Positions 13,618 to 22,038 of a stretch of 24,214 nucleotides of DNA are shown here, one piece after another (position 1 is the first letter of the stretch; every line of letters starts with the position of its first letter). Under the pieces are notes generated by a model, which saw only the letters and a program-made list of their open reading frames with translations, did no database searches and was not told where the DNA came from. Both the position numbers and the translations under genes were made by a program. The stretch comes from an uncultured Eubacteriales bacterium (lineage in GTDB: Bacteria; Bacillota; Clostridia; Oscillospirales; Oscillospiraceae): assembly GCA_900547315.1 (NCBI GenBank), contig URGI01000027.1, positions 1 to 24,214 of the forward strand, read 5' to 3'.

Positions 13618-14229
13618 ATGGTCGTCACCGCCATCAGGCAGACTTCGTCCGACCGGCTGATAGTTACGCTGGACGAGGCGGAGGAGATAAAAACAACTCT
13701 GGGCGTTGTGACAGAGCACCGGCTCTATAACGGTGCGGAGCTTGACGACGCGGCCGCCGAGGCGCTGCGCCGCGATTCCGCCCGCGCCCTCGCGCGCGAC
13801 CGTGCGCTCGGCATGGTGTCGCGCCGCATGTACTCCCGCAAGGAGCTGCGCGACAAGCTGGTTCAGAAGGGCGAGGACGCGGATACCGCCGCCTACTGTG
13901 CCGACTGGCTGGCCGAGCACGGCTTTATAAACGATGAGACCTACGCCGCCGCGATCGTGCGGCATTATGCAGCGAAGAATCTAGGCGTCAGCCGCATCCG
14001 CATGGAGCTCAGCCGCCGCGGAATAAGCCGCGAGCTGTGGGAGGATGCTCTGGCCGAGATGCCGGAGAACGACAGTGCGCTTGAGCACTACCTGCGGCAG
14101 CACCTGCCCGATCCGTTTGATCTTGCGGCGGTGCGCAAGGTGAGCGCGGCGCTCTACCGCCGCGGTTACTCCTGGGACGATATCCGCACGGCGGTTGAAC
14201 AATACAGTAAGCAATACGAGGATTTCTGA
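13618..14229 (+). CDS. recX: RecX regulatory protein
   Basis: A 203-residue cytoplasmic protein of the RecX family, which modulates RecA filaments. The typical helical repeats are visible: RALGMVSRRMYSRKELRDKL, ADWLAEHGFINDETYA, and GVSRIRMELSRRGISRE, with a third repeat near SAALYRRGYSWDDI. It begins 7 nt after the recA stop without a strong Shine-Dalgarno, so translation is probably coupled to recA. Its TGA shares one base with the rimO ATG (TGATG). Confidence 0.93.
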   Translation: MVVTAIRQTSSDRLIVTLDEAEEIKTTLGVVTEHRLYNGAELDDAAAEALRRDSARALARDRALGMVSRRMYSRKELRDKLVQKGEDADTAAYCADWLAEHGFINDETYAAAIVRHYAAKNLGVSRIRMELSRRGISRELWEDALAEMPENDSALEHYLRQHLPDPFDLAAVRKVSAALYRRGYSWDDIRTAVEQYSKQYEDF

Positions 14230-15542
14230 TGAGTACATTCGCAATGATCTCTCTTGGCTGCGCCAAGAATCTTGTCAACAGCGAGCAGATGCTGTACCTT
14301 ATGAGCGAGGCGGGCTACGAGCTTGTCCCCGACCCCGATGGCGCTGATCTCGCAATAGTCAACACCTGCGGCTTCATCGACGCCGCAAAAACCGAGGCCA
14401 TAGACAACATTCTCGAAATGGCCGAGCTGAAAAAGGCCGGAAAGCTCGGCGGCCTTATCGTGACAGGCTGTCTCGCCGAGCGGTACAAGGACTCGATACA
14501 GAGCGAGCTTCCGGAGATCGACGCCGTGCTAGGCGTTGGCAGCTTCGGCGATATCGTCGCGGCGGCTAACACCGTCTGCGAGGGGCGCAAGCTCAGTCTG
14601 TTCGGCAGCAACAGTGCCGCCGTGGATGAGATTCCCCGCGTCGTCTCGACCGGCCCGGGCTGGGCATATCTGCGCATCGCCGAGGGCTGCAACAATTTCT
14701 GCGCCTTCTGCGCGATACCTTATATCCGCGGGCGCTACCGCTCACGCCCTATCGAGAACATCATCGACGAGGCAAGGGAGCTTGCGCAGCACGGGGTCAA
14801 GGAGCTTATCGTCATCGCGCAGGACATCACCCGCTACGGCACGGATATCTACGGCAAGCGCAGTCTTGCCCGCCTGTGCCGCGAGCTTGCGAAGATAGAC
14901 GGCGTCGAGTGGATACGGCTGCACTACCTGTACCCCGACCAGTTTGACGACGAGCTTATCGACGAGCTGGCCTCGAACGACAAGGTCGTCAAGTATCTCG
15001 ACATCCCGATACAGCACATCAACAACGCCATTCTCAAGCGCATGAACCGCCGTGGGACCGGCGACGAGATACGAGAGCTGTTCAAAACTCTGCGCGAGCG
15101 CATCCCCGGCCTTGTCCTGCGTACAAGCCTTATCGCGGGTCTGCCCGGCGAGGGCGAGGCGGAATTCGAGGAGCTGTGCGAATTCCTGCGCGAGGCGCGC
15201 ATAGAGCGCGTCGGCGTGTTCCCCTTCTCGCCCGAGGAGGGCACTCCGGCGGCAAAGATGGAGCATGTGGACGAGGACGAGGCTCGCCGCCGCGCCGATC
15301 TCATTATGCAGCTCCAGGCTCCGATAATGGACGATTTCTGTCAGAGCTTCGTCGGCAAAACAATCCGCGTGCTCTGCGTCGGCTATGACGAAGAGCTTCA
15401 GCGCTGCATCGGCCGCAGCTACGCCGACTCCCCCGATATCGACGGGCTGGTGTACTTCACCGGCCGCTGCCCCGAAGGCGAGATGACAGATGTTCTGATA
15501 AGCGGCGCGGACGACGGCATGCTTATCGGCGACGAGATATAA
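14229..15542 (+). CDS. rimO: Ribosomal protein S12 methylthiotransferase
   Basis: A 437-residue radical-SAM methylthiotransferase that modifies the conserved aspartate of ribosomal protein S12. The N-terminal UPF0004 domain holds C11 (LGCAKNLVNSE), C47 (NTCGFID) and C81 (TGCLAER) for the auxiliary cluster. The radical-SAM triad is C154, C158 and C161 in GCNNFCAFCAIP. Family-specific ISLGCAKN, RGRYRSR and IQHINNAILKRMNRR distinguish it from MiaB. The C-terminal TRAM region is at about 370-437. The start overlaps the recX stop by one base. pgsA follows 14 nt later. Confidence 0.97.
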   Translation: MSTFAMISLGCAKNLVNSEQMLYLMSEAGYELVPDPDGADLAIVNTCGFIDAAKTEAIDNILEMAELKKAGKLGGLIVTGCLAERYKDSIQSELPEIDAVLGVGSFGDIVAAANTVCEGRKLSLFGSNSAAVDEIPRVVSTGPGWAYLRIAEGCNNFCAFCAIPYIRGRYRSRPIENIIDEARELAQHGVKELIVIAQDITRYGTDIYGKRSLARLCRELAKIDGVEWIRLHYLYPDQFDDELIDELASNDKVVKYLDIPIQHINNAILKRMNRRGTGDEIRELFKTLRERIPGLVLRTSLIAGLPGEGEAEFEELCEFLREARIERVGVFPFSPEEGTPAAKMEHVDEDEARRRADLIMQLQAPIMDDFCQSFVGKTIRVLCVGYDEELQRCIGRSYADSPDIDGLVYFTGRCPEGEMTDVLISGADDGMLIGDEI

Positions 15543-15544
15543 AA

Positions 15545-15550
15545 AGAGGT
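15545..15550 (+). promoter_or_regulatory. Ribosome binding site deciding the pgsA start
   Basis: AGAGGT abuts the in-frame GTG at 15551, too close for initiation, but lies 6 nt before the ATG at 15557, which is therefore preferred. Confidence 0.65.
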
Positions 15551-15556
15551 GTGAGC

Positions 15557-16081
15557 ATGAATACTACCGCAAACAAGATAACTATATTCCGCATTGTCCT
15601 GATACCCGTTTTTCTGGTGCTTGCCTACACGGGGCTGAAGTACTGGGCGCTTGCGGTTTACATAATTGCCTGCCTGTCCGACGTGGCCGACGGCTACATC
15701 GCGCGGCACTACAATCAGGTGTCAAACTTCGGCAAGTTCGTTGACCCGCTGGCTGATAAAATGCTGGTGCTGTCGGCGATGTGCTTCTTCATTGAGAACG
15801 GCCAGATGCCCGGCTGGGCAGTCGCGATAGTGCTGTTCCGCGAGTTTGCGGTGTCCGGTCTGCGGCTCATCGCCGTGGAGCAGAGCCGCGTCATCGCCGC
15901 CGCGCGCTCCGGCAAGATAAAAACCGGCTGCACGATGGTCGGCCTCGGCGCGATGCTGGTGTTCGGCCAGCAGTACCACGTGGTCAACCTTGTGTGCTAT
16001 ATTCTCATCATCGTCACAACCGTCTATTCCGGCGTGGAATACTTTGTCGCAAACCGCGACGTTTTCAAAGCTCATTCTTGA
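15557..16081 (+). CDS. pgsA: CDP-diacylglycerol-glycerol-3-phosphate 3-phosphatidyltransferase
   Basis: A 174-residue integral membrane enzyme that makes phosphatidylglycerol phosphate from CDP-diacylglycerol and glycerol-3-phosphate, the first committed step to phosphatidylglycerol and cardiolipin. The CDP-alcohol phosphotransferase signature D-x2-DG-x2-AR-x8-G-x3-D-x3-D is complete: D42, D45, G46, A49, R50, G59, D63 and D67. Several hydrophobic helices surround it. It follows rimO directly and precedes cysS by 18 nt. A GTG two codons upstream is rejected because the ribosome site is too close. Confidence 0.95.
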   Translation: MNTTANKITIFRIVLIPVFLVLAYTGLKYWALAVYIIACLSDVADGYIARHYNQVSNFGKFVDPLADKMLVLSAMCFFIENGQMPGWAVAIVLFREFAVSGLRLIAVEQSRVIAAARSGKIKTGCTMVGLGAMLVFGQQYHVVNLVCYILIIVTTVYSGVEYFVANRDVFKAHS

Positions 16082-16089
16082 CATGTTTT

Positions 16090-16095
16090 GGGAGG
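16090..16095 (+). promoter_or_regulatory. Ribosome binding site deciding the cysS start
   Basis: GGGAGG stands 4 nt before the ATG at 16100. An in-frame TTG at 16088 overlaps this site and cannot be the start. Confidence 0.7.
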
Positions 16096-16099
16096 ACAT

Positions 16100-17551
16100 A
16101 TGAAGCTTTATAATTCTGCAACCAGACAGCGCGAGGAGTTCGTGCCGAATCATCCCGATATAGTGAAGATGTATACCTGTGGCCCTACCGTGTATCATTT
16201 CGCGCATATCGGCAATCTCCGCTCCTACATCATGGAGGACATTCTCGAGAAGTACCTGCGCTACCTCGGCTATAATGTCAAGCGCGTTATGAACATTACC
16301 GACGTCGGCCACCTGACTTCAGACGCCGATGAGGGCGAGGACAAGATGCTCAAGGGCGCAAAGCGCGAGCACAAGTCCGTCATGGAGATCGCGAAATTCT
16401 ATACCGACGCGTTCTTCTCCGACTGCGCCAAGCTCAACATCAAGACGCCGGATGTCGTCGAGCCTGCGACGAACTGCATCGACGAGTACATCAAGATAAT
16501 CTCCAAGCTCATGGACACCGGCTACGCCTATTTTGCCGGCGGCAACGTGTATTTTGACACCTCCAAGCTCGAGAAATATTATGTTTTCAACGACTTCAAC
16601 GAGGAAGACCTCGCGGTCGGCGTGCGCGAGGGCGTTGAGGAGGACAGCAACAAGCGCAACAAGAACGACTTCGTCCTGTGGTTTACGAAGTCGAAGTTCG
16701 AGGATCAGGCGCTCAAGTGGGATTCCCCGTGGGGCGTCGGCTACCCCGGCTGGCACATCGAGTGCTCCGGCATCTCGATGAAGCACCTCGGCGAGGATCT
16801 GGACATCCACTGCGGCGGCATCGACAACGCCTTCCCGCACCACACCAATGAGATCGCGCAGTCTGAAGCCTATCTCGGCCACAAGTGGTGCAACTACTGG
16901 ATGCATGTGCTGCATCTCAACACCAGCAGCGGCAAGATGTCGAAATCCAAGGGCGAGTTCCTGACCGTATCTCTGCTTGAGCAGAAGGGCTATGACCCGC
17001 TGGCCTACCGTCTGTTCTGCCTCCAGAGCCATTACCGCAAGTCTCTCGTGTTCACATGGGAGAACCTTGACAACGCTCAGGTCACCTACAACAAGCTCGT
17101 CGCCAAGGTCGCAGCGCTCAAGCCCGACAACGGCGAGCTTGACGAGGAAGCGATGACCGCGCTCCGCGCGAAGTTCACCGCCGCGCTCGACAATGACCTG
17201 AACACCTCTCTCGCCGTCACTTCGCTGTACGACGTGCTGAAGTACAAGACTAACGACGCGACCAAGCTCTATATGCTTGCGGACTTTGACCGTGTACTTG
17301 GGCTTGACCTCATCAAGAAGGGCGACGCGAAGCGCGAGGAGCTGAAGAAGCAGGCCGCGGTCGCGGGGCAGTTCACCGTCATCTCCGAATCCGGTGAGGC
17401 TGACGCTGAGGTCGAAGCGCAGATCATGGCACGTCAGGACGCGAAGAAGGCCAAGAACTATGCCGAGGCCGACCGCATCCGCGACGCGCTGAAGGCACAG
17501 GGCATCGAAGTCACCGATATCCCCCACGGCGCAAAGTGGAAGCGCATATGA
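16100..17551 (+). CDS. cysS: Cysteinyl-tRNA synthetase
   Basis: A 483-residue class I aminoacyl-tRNA synthetase that charges tRNA-Cys. It has the zinc ligand C27 in MYTCGPTVY, the HIGH-type motif AHIGN (35-39), the zinc-site stretch GWHIECSG and HCGGIDNAFPHH, and KMSKS (279-283). The C-terminal helical region carries KKAKNYAEADRIRDAL and ends in the usual GAKWKR tail. Length is normal. It is the last gene of the plus-strand housekeeping run, followed 9 nt later by a terminator stem. Confidence 0.98.
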   Translation: MKLYNSATRQREEFVPNHPDIVKMYTCGPTVYHFAHIGNLRSYIMEDILEKYLRYLGYNVKRVMNITDVGHLTSDADEGEDKMLKGAKREHKSVMEIAKFYTDAFFSDCAKLNIKTPDVVEPATNCIDEYIKIISKLMDTGYAYFAGGNVYFDTSKLEKYYVFNDFNEEDLAVGVREGVEEDSNKRNKNDFVLWFTKSKFEDQALKWDSPWGVGYPGWHIECSGISMKHLGEDLDIHCGGIDNAFPHHTNEIAQSEAYLGHKWCNYWMHVLHLNTSSGKMSKSKGEFLTVSLLEQKGYDPLAYRLFCLQSHYRKSLVFTWENLDNAQVTYNKLVAKVAALKPDNGELDEEAMTALRAKFTAALDNDLNTSLAVTSLYDVLKYKTNDATKLYMLADFDRVLGLDLIKKGDAKREELKKQAAVAGQFTVISESGEADAEVEAQIMARQDAKKAKNYAEADRIRDALKAQGIEVTDIPHGAKWKRI

Positions 17552-17560
17552 TCACAAGAT

Positions 17561-17590
17561 AAAAGCGAGCGGAACATCCGCTCGCTTTTT
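17561..17590 (+). terminator. Intrinsic terminator after cysS
   Basis: A perfect 13-bp stem (17561-17573 with 17577-17589) with a 3-nt ACA loop ends in a run of five T's. The core AGCGAGCGGA is GC-rich. The A run on the left arm also gives U's on the minus strand, so it could act in both directions. Confidence 0.88.
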
Positions 17591-17597
17591 CATTCCT

Positions 17598-17637
17598 ATA
17601 TAGAAAGTACGCAGGAAAACCTGCGTACTTTCTATAT
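17598..17637 (-). terminator. Hairpin downstream of the aroD operon
   Basis: A perfect 18-bp stem (17598-17615 with 17620-17637) with an AAAA loop lies between the converging cysS and aroD genes. It lacks a T run on either side, so it may act as a 3' stabilising or transcript-processing hairpin, with the 17561-17590 stem giving the actual minus-strand stop. Confidence 0.6.
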
Positions 17638-17648
17638 TATTCACTATA

Positions 17649-18425
17649 TTATTCAGCTTTCTTTGCGATGCACTCGTGCAGGGTCTGCATGATGGTGTAC
17701 GCGCTGTCGCAATCGACCTGACCGGGTGCGCTTGCGGCCTTGAGGCTGCAGAAGGTGAGGCAGGAGCCGAAGATCTCGCCCGTCAGGCGGCTCAGCATGC
17801 CGTCCCCGCCCATCGCCATGGTGAGAACAAGTCCGTCGTCCTCGCCGCTGGTCATCATCTCCGTCGCGGTGAGCAGCCTGAGAAGATCCTTCTTGTTGGT
17901 CGCCATCGTCGCGCACTTCTGGATATCTGCGCCCAGCTCGCGGCCATGCGCGATGTAATTGCATATCCACTCGACAGACGGGGTGTCCTTGAAGTTATGG
18001 TAAGTATACACGGAGTAGACGTTCTTGGCTCTTGCGTAGTCGATAAGCTCCTTCACGCGCTCATCGCCGATCCAGTACTCGATATCGACGAGGTCAAGGC
18101 AGCCGGAGTCTATCATGGCCTTGGTCAGGGTGATGTACTCCTCCGCGGGGAGGTCAAGGTGGCCGCCCTCATTTACGGAGCGGAAGGTGAAGAGTATCGG
18201 GAACTCGCCGAGGCGCTCACGGATGCGGCGGACGTTGTCCTGCATCTTGGCGGGATCATGGACGTCCTCGCTCCAGTCGCCTCTGTACTCTATCGCATCG
18301 ACACGGGACTTCTTCACAAGCTCCATCGTCTCCAGCGCGTCTTCTATCTTGGGATCCATGATAGAGCAGATTATCTTCTCTCTGCCCTCTCCGAGGGTAA
18401 CGCCGCGAACCTTCAAAGTTTTCAT
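17649..18425 (-). CDS. aroD: Type I 3-dehydroquinate dehydratase
   Basis: A 258-residue class I dehydroquinase that interconverts 3-dehydroquinate and 3-dehydroshikimate through a Schiff base. All known active-site residues fall at the positions used in the Salmonella and E. coli enzymes: E46 (AIEYR), R82 (FRSVNEGG), H143 (YTYHNF), K170 (DIQKCA), R213 (LSRLTGE) and Q236 (PGQVD). AAAGGAG is 8 nt before the ATG. It is the last gene of the five-gene minus-strand operon, 15 nt after the symporter. Type I enzymes serve the shikimate pathway or, with quinate dehydrogenases, quinate use; the context here favours the latter. Confidence 0.97.
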   Translation of the reverse strand: MKTLKVRGVTLGEGREKIICSIMDPKIEDALETMELVKKSRVDAIEYRGDWSEDVHDPAKMQDNVRRIRERLGEFPILFTFRSVNEGGHLDLPAEEYITLTKAMIDSGCLDLVDIEYWIGDERVKELIDYARAKNVYSVYTYHNFKDTPSVEWICNYIAHGRELGADIQKCATMATNKKDLLRLLTATEMMTSGEDDGLVLTMAMGGDGMLSRLTGEIFGSCLTFCSLKAASAPGQVDCDSAYTIMQTLHECIAKKAE

Positions 18426-18440
18426 TCTTTGGCTCCTTTC

Positions 18441-19877
18441 TCAGTTTTCAGCAGATTCTTTTTTATAGAGATTGTCGCAGTCGGCGCTGCGCTTGTCAAC
18501 TATGTTCGAGATGACAAGGCCGATCAGCGCGACGATAACGGTCGTGAACACAGGCTGGCCGCCGATGGCAAGGCTCTTCACGAGGAAGGTCGATACAAGA
18601 TAAATGATGCAGCTTGGCACGAACACCCACCAGCAGGTGGATTTCTTTGCGAAGCGCGGGCAGAGGTAGGTCACGATCAGGATGACGGCAAAGGGAGCGA
18701 AGAAGCCGATCGCCGTATTCAGCACGTCAAGAATGCTCTTTATCTGCAGGGCCGCGAGGCAGCCGAACACGGAGATGAGCACTATCATGATCTTGGAGAG
18801 CACAAGCTGCTTCTCCTCGCTCATGTCTTTCTTGAAGAACTTGACGATGATGTCCTTGATTATCATGGAGCTGCCGCCCATGATAAAGGTCGTCGCGGTG
18901 GAAACGTCCGCCGCCCAGAGTCCGGATAGGATAAGCCCCGCGATGAGCGGAGAGAAGGAAGTCGCGACCATCGGCAGCGCCAGAGACGCGCTTGCAAGCT
19001 CAGGGTACATCTTTGCCGCGGCTATGCCGAATATCGCCGAGAAGATTCCTGGCGGTATCATTATCAGGCCTGCGGCGATTATGCCGGTCTTCGCGTTCTT
19101 GGGATCCTTCGCCGCGACCGCCGCCTGCGTGACGGCCGTATGCGGCATTGCGTTTACGAACATGGTCACGAACCAGCCCACAACTATCAGCAGGCTGAAG
19201 CCGTTGAGGCCGAACCAGGGAACGTCGCTCGGGAGCGAGGCGGTGAGTCCGTCAACGCCGCCGACACTGCTCAGCGCATGTATGCCGCCGAAGAGGATGC
19301 CGACATAGATGACCGCGACATTCACGATATTCGACAGCGCCGCCGCCCATAGTCCGCCGATGAAGGTGATGACCATGAACACGCCCGCGGAGACGATGAT
19401 ACCGGTGCTCAGGTTGAAGTACTCCGGCAGCAGCGAAGAGAGTATCGCGCCGCCCGCGTAGACCTGAAGCGCATTTACGACGAACATGTTGAGTATCTGC
19501 ACGATGACCGACACGGTCAGGAACTTGTCCCCGTAGACGGCGCCGTACATCTGGTTGACCGTCTCATAGCGGGAGCGGTTGACGCGGCGGGCGAGCACCG
19601 CGCCGTAGAACACGGCGGCGAAGGCCCATGCCATTGTCCACCAGGCTGCGGATATGCCGTGGGTGTAGGCCTTCTCCGCGACTCCAAGAGTCGCGGAGCC
19701 GCCGATCGCGCAGCCGGACACGATCATTGCGACGAGAGGCCAGCTCATTGCTTTTTTTGCAAAGAGGAAGCTGGCGCTGTCCTTTTTCTGAAGGTATTTC
19801 GTCGAATACCAGGAGATGGCCAACAGGATAACCATGTATAATATGACAATTATCATGGCGACAAAATTGTTTTGCAT
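18441..19877 (-). CDS. Sodium:solute symporter (SSS family)
   Basis: A 478-residue membrane protein with about 13 hydrophobic segments, typical in length and pattern of the SSS/SLC5 family. Characteristic features include an N-terminal VILYMVILLAISWYST followed by FLFAKKAMSWPLVAMIVSG, the first Na-binding region with GGSATLGVAEKAY, and GLWAADVSTATTFIMGG in the eighth-to-ninth helix region. It uses the sodium gradient to import an organic solute. Co-transcription with dehydroquinate metabolism genes suggests quinate, shikimate or another cyclic hydroxy acid, but this is inference from context. AAAGGGG precedes the ATG. It is 32 nt downstream of the MFS gene. Confidence 0.93.
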   Translation of the reverse strand: MQNNFVAMIIVILYMVILLAISWYSTKYLQKKDSASFLFAKKAMSWPLVAMIVSGCAIGGSATLGVAEKAYTHGISAAWWTMAWAFAAVFYGAVLARRVNRSRYETVNQMYGAVYGDKFLTVSVIVQILNMFVVNALQVYAGGAILSSLLPEYFNLSTGIIVSAGVFMVITFIGGLWAAALSNIVNVAVIYVGILFGGIHALSSVGGVDGLTASLPSDVPWFGLNGFSLLIVVGWFVTMFVNAMPHTAVTQAAVAAKDPKNAKTGIIAAGLIMIPPGIFSAIFGIAAAKMYPELASASLALPMVATSFSPLIAGLILSGLWAADVSTATTFIMGGSSMIIKDIIVKFFKKDMSEEKQLVLSKIMIVLISVFGCLAALQIKSILDVLNTAIGFFAPFAVILIVTYLCPRFAKKSTCWWVFVPSCIIYLVSTFLVKSLAIGGQPVFTTVIVALIGLVISNIVDKRSADCDNLYKKESAEN

Positions 19878-19909
19878 ACTAAGGCCCCTTTATAGTTTTA
19901 TTTATGCGC

Positions 19910-21127
19910 TCAGGCAGTTGCCACACCCTTGGTGAGCATGTTGTAGCGGACGTTTACGACAACGCCGAGGAGCGCGCCGAGGAGGGTGATTCCGGCATTG
20001 AGCAGCATAACGCTGGTGGAGCCGGACGCCTTATATACCCAGCCTGCAACGGTAGGTATAACGAGCATGCAGATGGAGCAGAGCATGTAGACAACGCTTG
20101 TGACCTTGCCCTTGCCCATAGGGAAGAGGTCGGCCATGACCGCAACGGCCATCTGGAGCACACCGCCGGCGGCAGTCCAGCCGATGACGATGGAGGCTAT
20201 GCGGCAGACCGCTGCGCTCGGCGCAAACGCGAGCAGCAGCAGAGCAACGACGGAGAGCAGCGGGTACACGACGAGCAGGCGGCAGGGCTTGATAAATTTC
20301 TTTATCGCAATGGAGGTCACGACGACGCCGATGATGGAAGTGGTGCTGTACATGCTGATGCAGTAGGCCGCGGAGGTCTCGCTCATGCCGATGATCTCTT
20401 GGCCGAAGATCTTGACCCAGTTGGAGAAAAGAGTGAAGCTTGCGGTAGAGGTGAAGCCGATGGCGATGAGGCAGGCGCCCTCAAGCCAGAGCTTGGGCTT
20501 GGAGTTGAATCGGGCGTTGCCGTCCTCGTCCACGGGGACGGAGCCTTTTTCGGGAGCCTTGGTGAGCGGGGGGAACGGCGCTCTTGCGATGACTATGCCG
20601 GCAATGACAAGGATCGCAGTGGCGACGAGGTAGAGGTTGGAGGTGGACATATTACGGCTGATGAAGAACGCAAGGCAGACGGGCAGCAGGAGCTGACCGA
20701 CGGAGACGGCGGCCTTCTGGAGAATGGTGACGGTGCCGCCGGCCTTGGGGTATGCCTCGATCCACGCCGGCATGCTGCCGGTGTCAAGGAAGGAGTTGCC
20801 CGCGCCTGCAAACAGCGCAAAAAACACCGCTATCGAATAGCTCTTCGCAAAGTAAATGCCGAGGAAGAACACTATGTACGATGCTATGCCCAGAAACACG
20901 AAGGGCTTGCGTCCGAACTTATCGGAGAGGACGCCGGAGACTGCTAGAATTACGATCTTGCCTATTGCCATGACGCTGACGAGATAGGATACGCCCACCA
21001 TGTCGGTGTTGAACTTCTCCATCAGCCACGCCGCTGTCTGAGTGAGTATTATGAGGCCGAATCCGTGTGCCGCATAGTTTGCGTACATTGCCGCGCACAC
21101 CGGCAAATACTTGTTTTTCCCTTTCAT
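19910..21127 (-). CDS. MFS transporter, YdiN/YdiM-like
   Basis: A 405-residue twelve-helix MFS protein. The motif GVLSDKFGRKPF follows helix 2. Several segments recall E. coli YdiN: the start ANYAAHGFGLIILTQ, NSFLDTGSMPAWIEAYPKA, AAGGVLQMAVAVMADLFP and GKGKVTSVVYM. In E. coli ydiN stands with ydiB and aroD, the same companions as here, so a role in uptake or export of quinate, shikimate or a product is a reasonable inference. AGGGAGGA is about 10 nt upstream of the ATG. It lies 27 nt after the dehydrogenase gene. Confidence 0.92.
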   Translation of the reverse strand: MKGKNKYLPVCAAMYANYAAHGFGLIILTQTAAWLMEKFNTDMVGVSYLVSVMAIGKIVILAVSGVLSDKFGRKPFVFLGIASYIVFFLGIYFAKSYSIAVFFALFAGAGNSFLDTGSMPAWIEAYPKAGGTVTILQKAAVSVGQLLLPVCLAFFISRNMSTSNLYLVATAILVIAGIVIARAPFPPLTKAPEKGSVPVDEDGNARFNSKPKLWLEGACLIAIGFTSTASFTLFSNWVKIFGQEIIGMSETSAAYCISMYSTTSIIGVVVTSIAIKKFIKPCRLLVVYPLLSVVALLLLAFAPSAAVCRIASIVIGWTAAGGVLQMAVAVMADLFPMGKGKVTSVVYMLCSICMLVIPTVAGWVYKASGSTSVMLLNAGITLLGALLGVVVNVRYNMLTKGVATA

Positions 21128-21154
21128 ACCTTGCTTATCCTCCCTTATTTTATA

Positions 21155-22015
21155 TCAAAAGAACATTGCGCGTATTTCTTCCATCGGGAAGGTCTTTCCG
21201 GTCCAGAGCTCGAAGCCCTTTGCCCCCTGGCAGAGCATCATATCCAGACCATTGATGGTGCGGCAGCCACGCTCCTCGGCTATCTCGAGAAGTCTGGTCT
21301 TGAGCGGAGCGTATATGACGTCGCATACGGTAAGCTCCGGACGGAACATGCTGCCGTCGGTGATGACGCTCTCGCCCGCGCGGCTGCCCATGCCGACGCC
21401 GGTGGCGTTGATGTACAGGTCGCTGTCCGCGATCTGCTCCCGCAGCACGGTCTCATCCTCGATCATGTACATTGCGGCCTTGCAGGAGGTGTTCGCGTTT
21501 ATCTTTTCGACAAGCTCCTTCGCAGTCTTTTCGGACTTGCCGACCCGCGTGAAGATGGCTATCTCGCCGAGGCCGTCGAGCGCGCCCTGCACGCATATCG
21601 CAGCGCCGACGCCGCCGGGGCCTACGAGAGTTGCCTTCTTGCTGACGAACTCTATGTTGTTTCTGCGGAGCGATTCCCAGAAGCCGTAGCCGTCCGTATT
21701 GTGGCCTATGAGCCTGCCGTTGTCGTTGACGACGGTGTTGACCGAGCCGCTGAGCGCGGCGGCGGTGGAAAGCTCGTCGAGGTACTGAGTGACCATGCGC
21801 TTATTGGGCATCGACACGTTGAAGCCCACCGCGCCGAGGGCGCGAAGCCCCTTCACGGCATCCTCGAGCTGCTCGTTGCCGACCTCGAAGGCGAGCTGTA
21901 CGCAGTTTACCCCAGTCATTGCGAATGCCTCGCTCTGCATTCTGGGCGAGTTGCTGTGGCGGATGGGGGTTGCGAGCAGCCCCACAAGCAGTGTCTTACC
22001 GTTGATATCCGGCAT
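21155..22015 (-). CDS. aroE: Quinate/shikimate dehydrogenase (YdiB/AroE family)
   Basis: A 286-residue NAD(P)-dependent dehydrogenase converting shikimate or quinate to the 3-dehydro acids. The substrate motif is IRHSNSPRMQ. Catalytic residues are K72 in FNVSMPNK and D108 in GHNTDGYG, one position off E. coli YdiB K71 and D107. The Rossmann loop is GPGGVGAA (132-139). MPNK, NTVVNDNG and the C-terminal GLDMMLCQGAKGFELWTG are closer to YdiB than to biosynthetic AroE (which has TxPxK), so a dual quinate/shikimate enzyme is likely. AAAGGAGG lies 8 nt before the ATG. It is the second gene of the operon, 23 nt after the flavin reductase. Confidence 0.95.
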   Translation of the reverse strand: MPDINGKTLLVGLLATPIRHSNSPRMQSEAFAMTGVNCVQLAFEVGNEQLEDAVKGLRALGAVGFNVSMPNKRMVTQYLDELSTAAALSGSVNTVVNDNGRLIGHNTDGYGFWESLRRNNIEFVSKKATLVGPGGVGAAICVQGALDGLGEIAIFTRVGKSEKTAKELVEKINANTSCKAAMYMIEDETVLREQIADSDLYINATGVGMGSRAGESVITDGSMFRPELTVCDVIYAPLKTRLLEIAEERGCRTINGLDMMLCQGAKGFELWTGKTFPMEEIRAMFF

Positions 22016-22038
22016 AATTTTTTCCTCCTTTATTTTTT

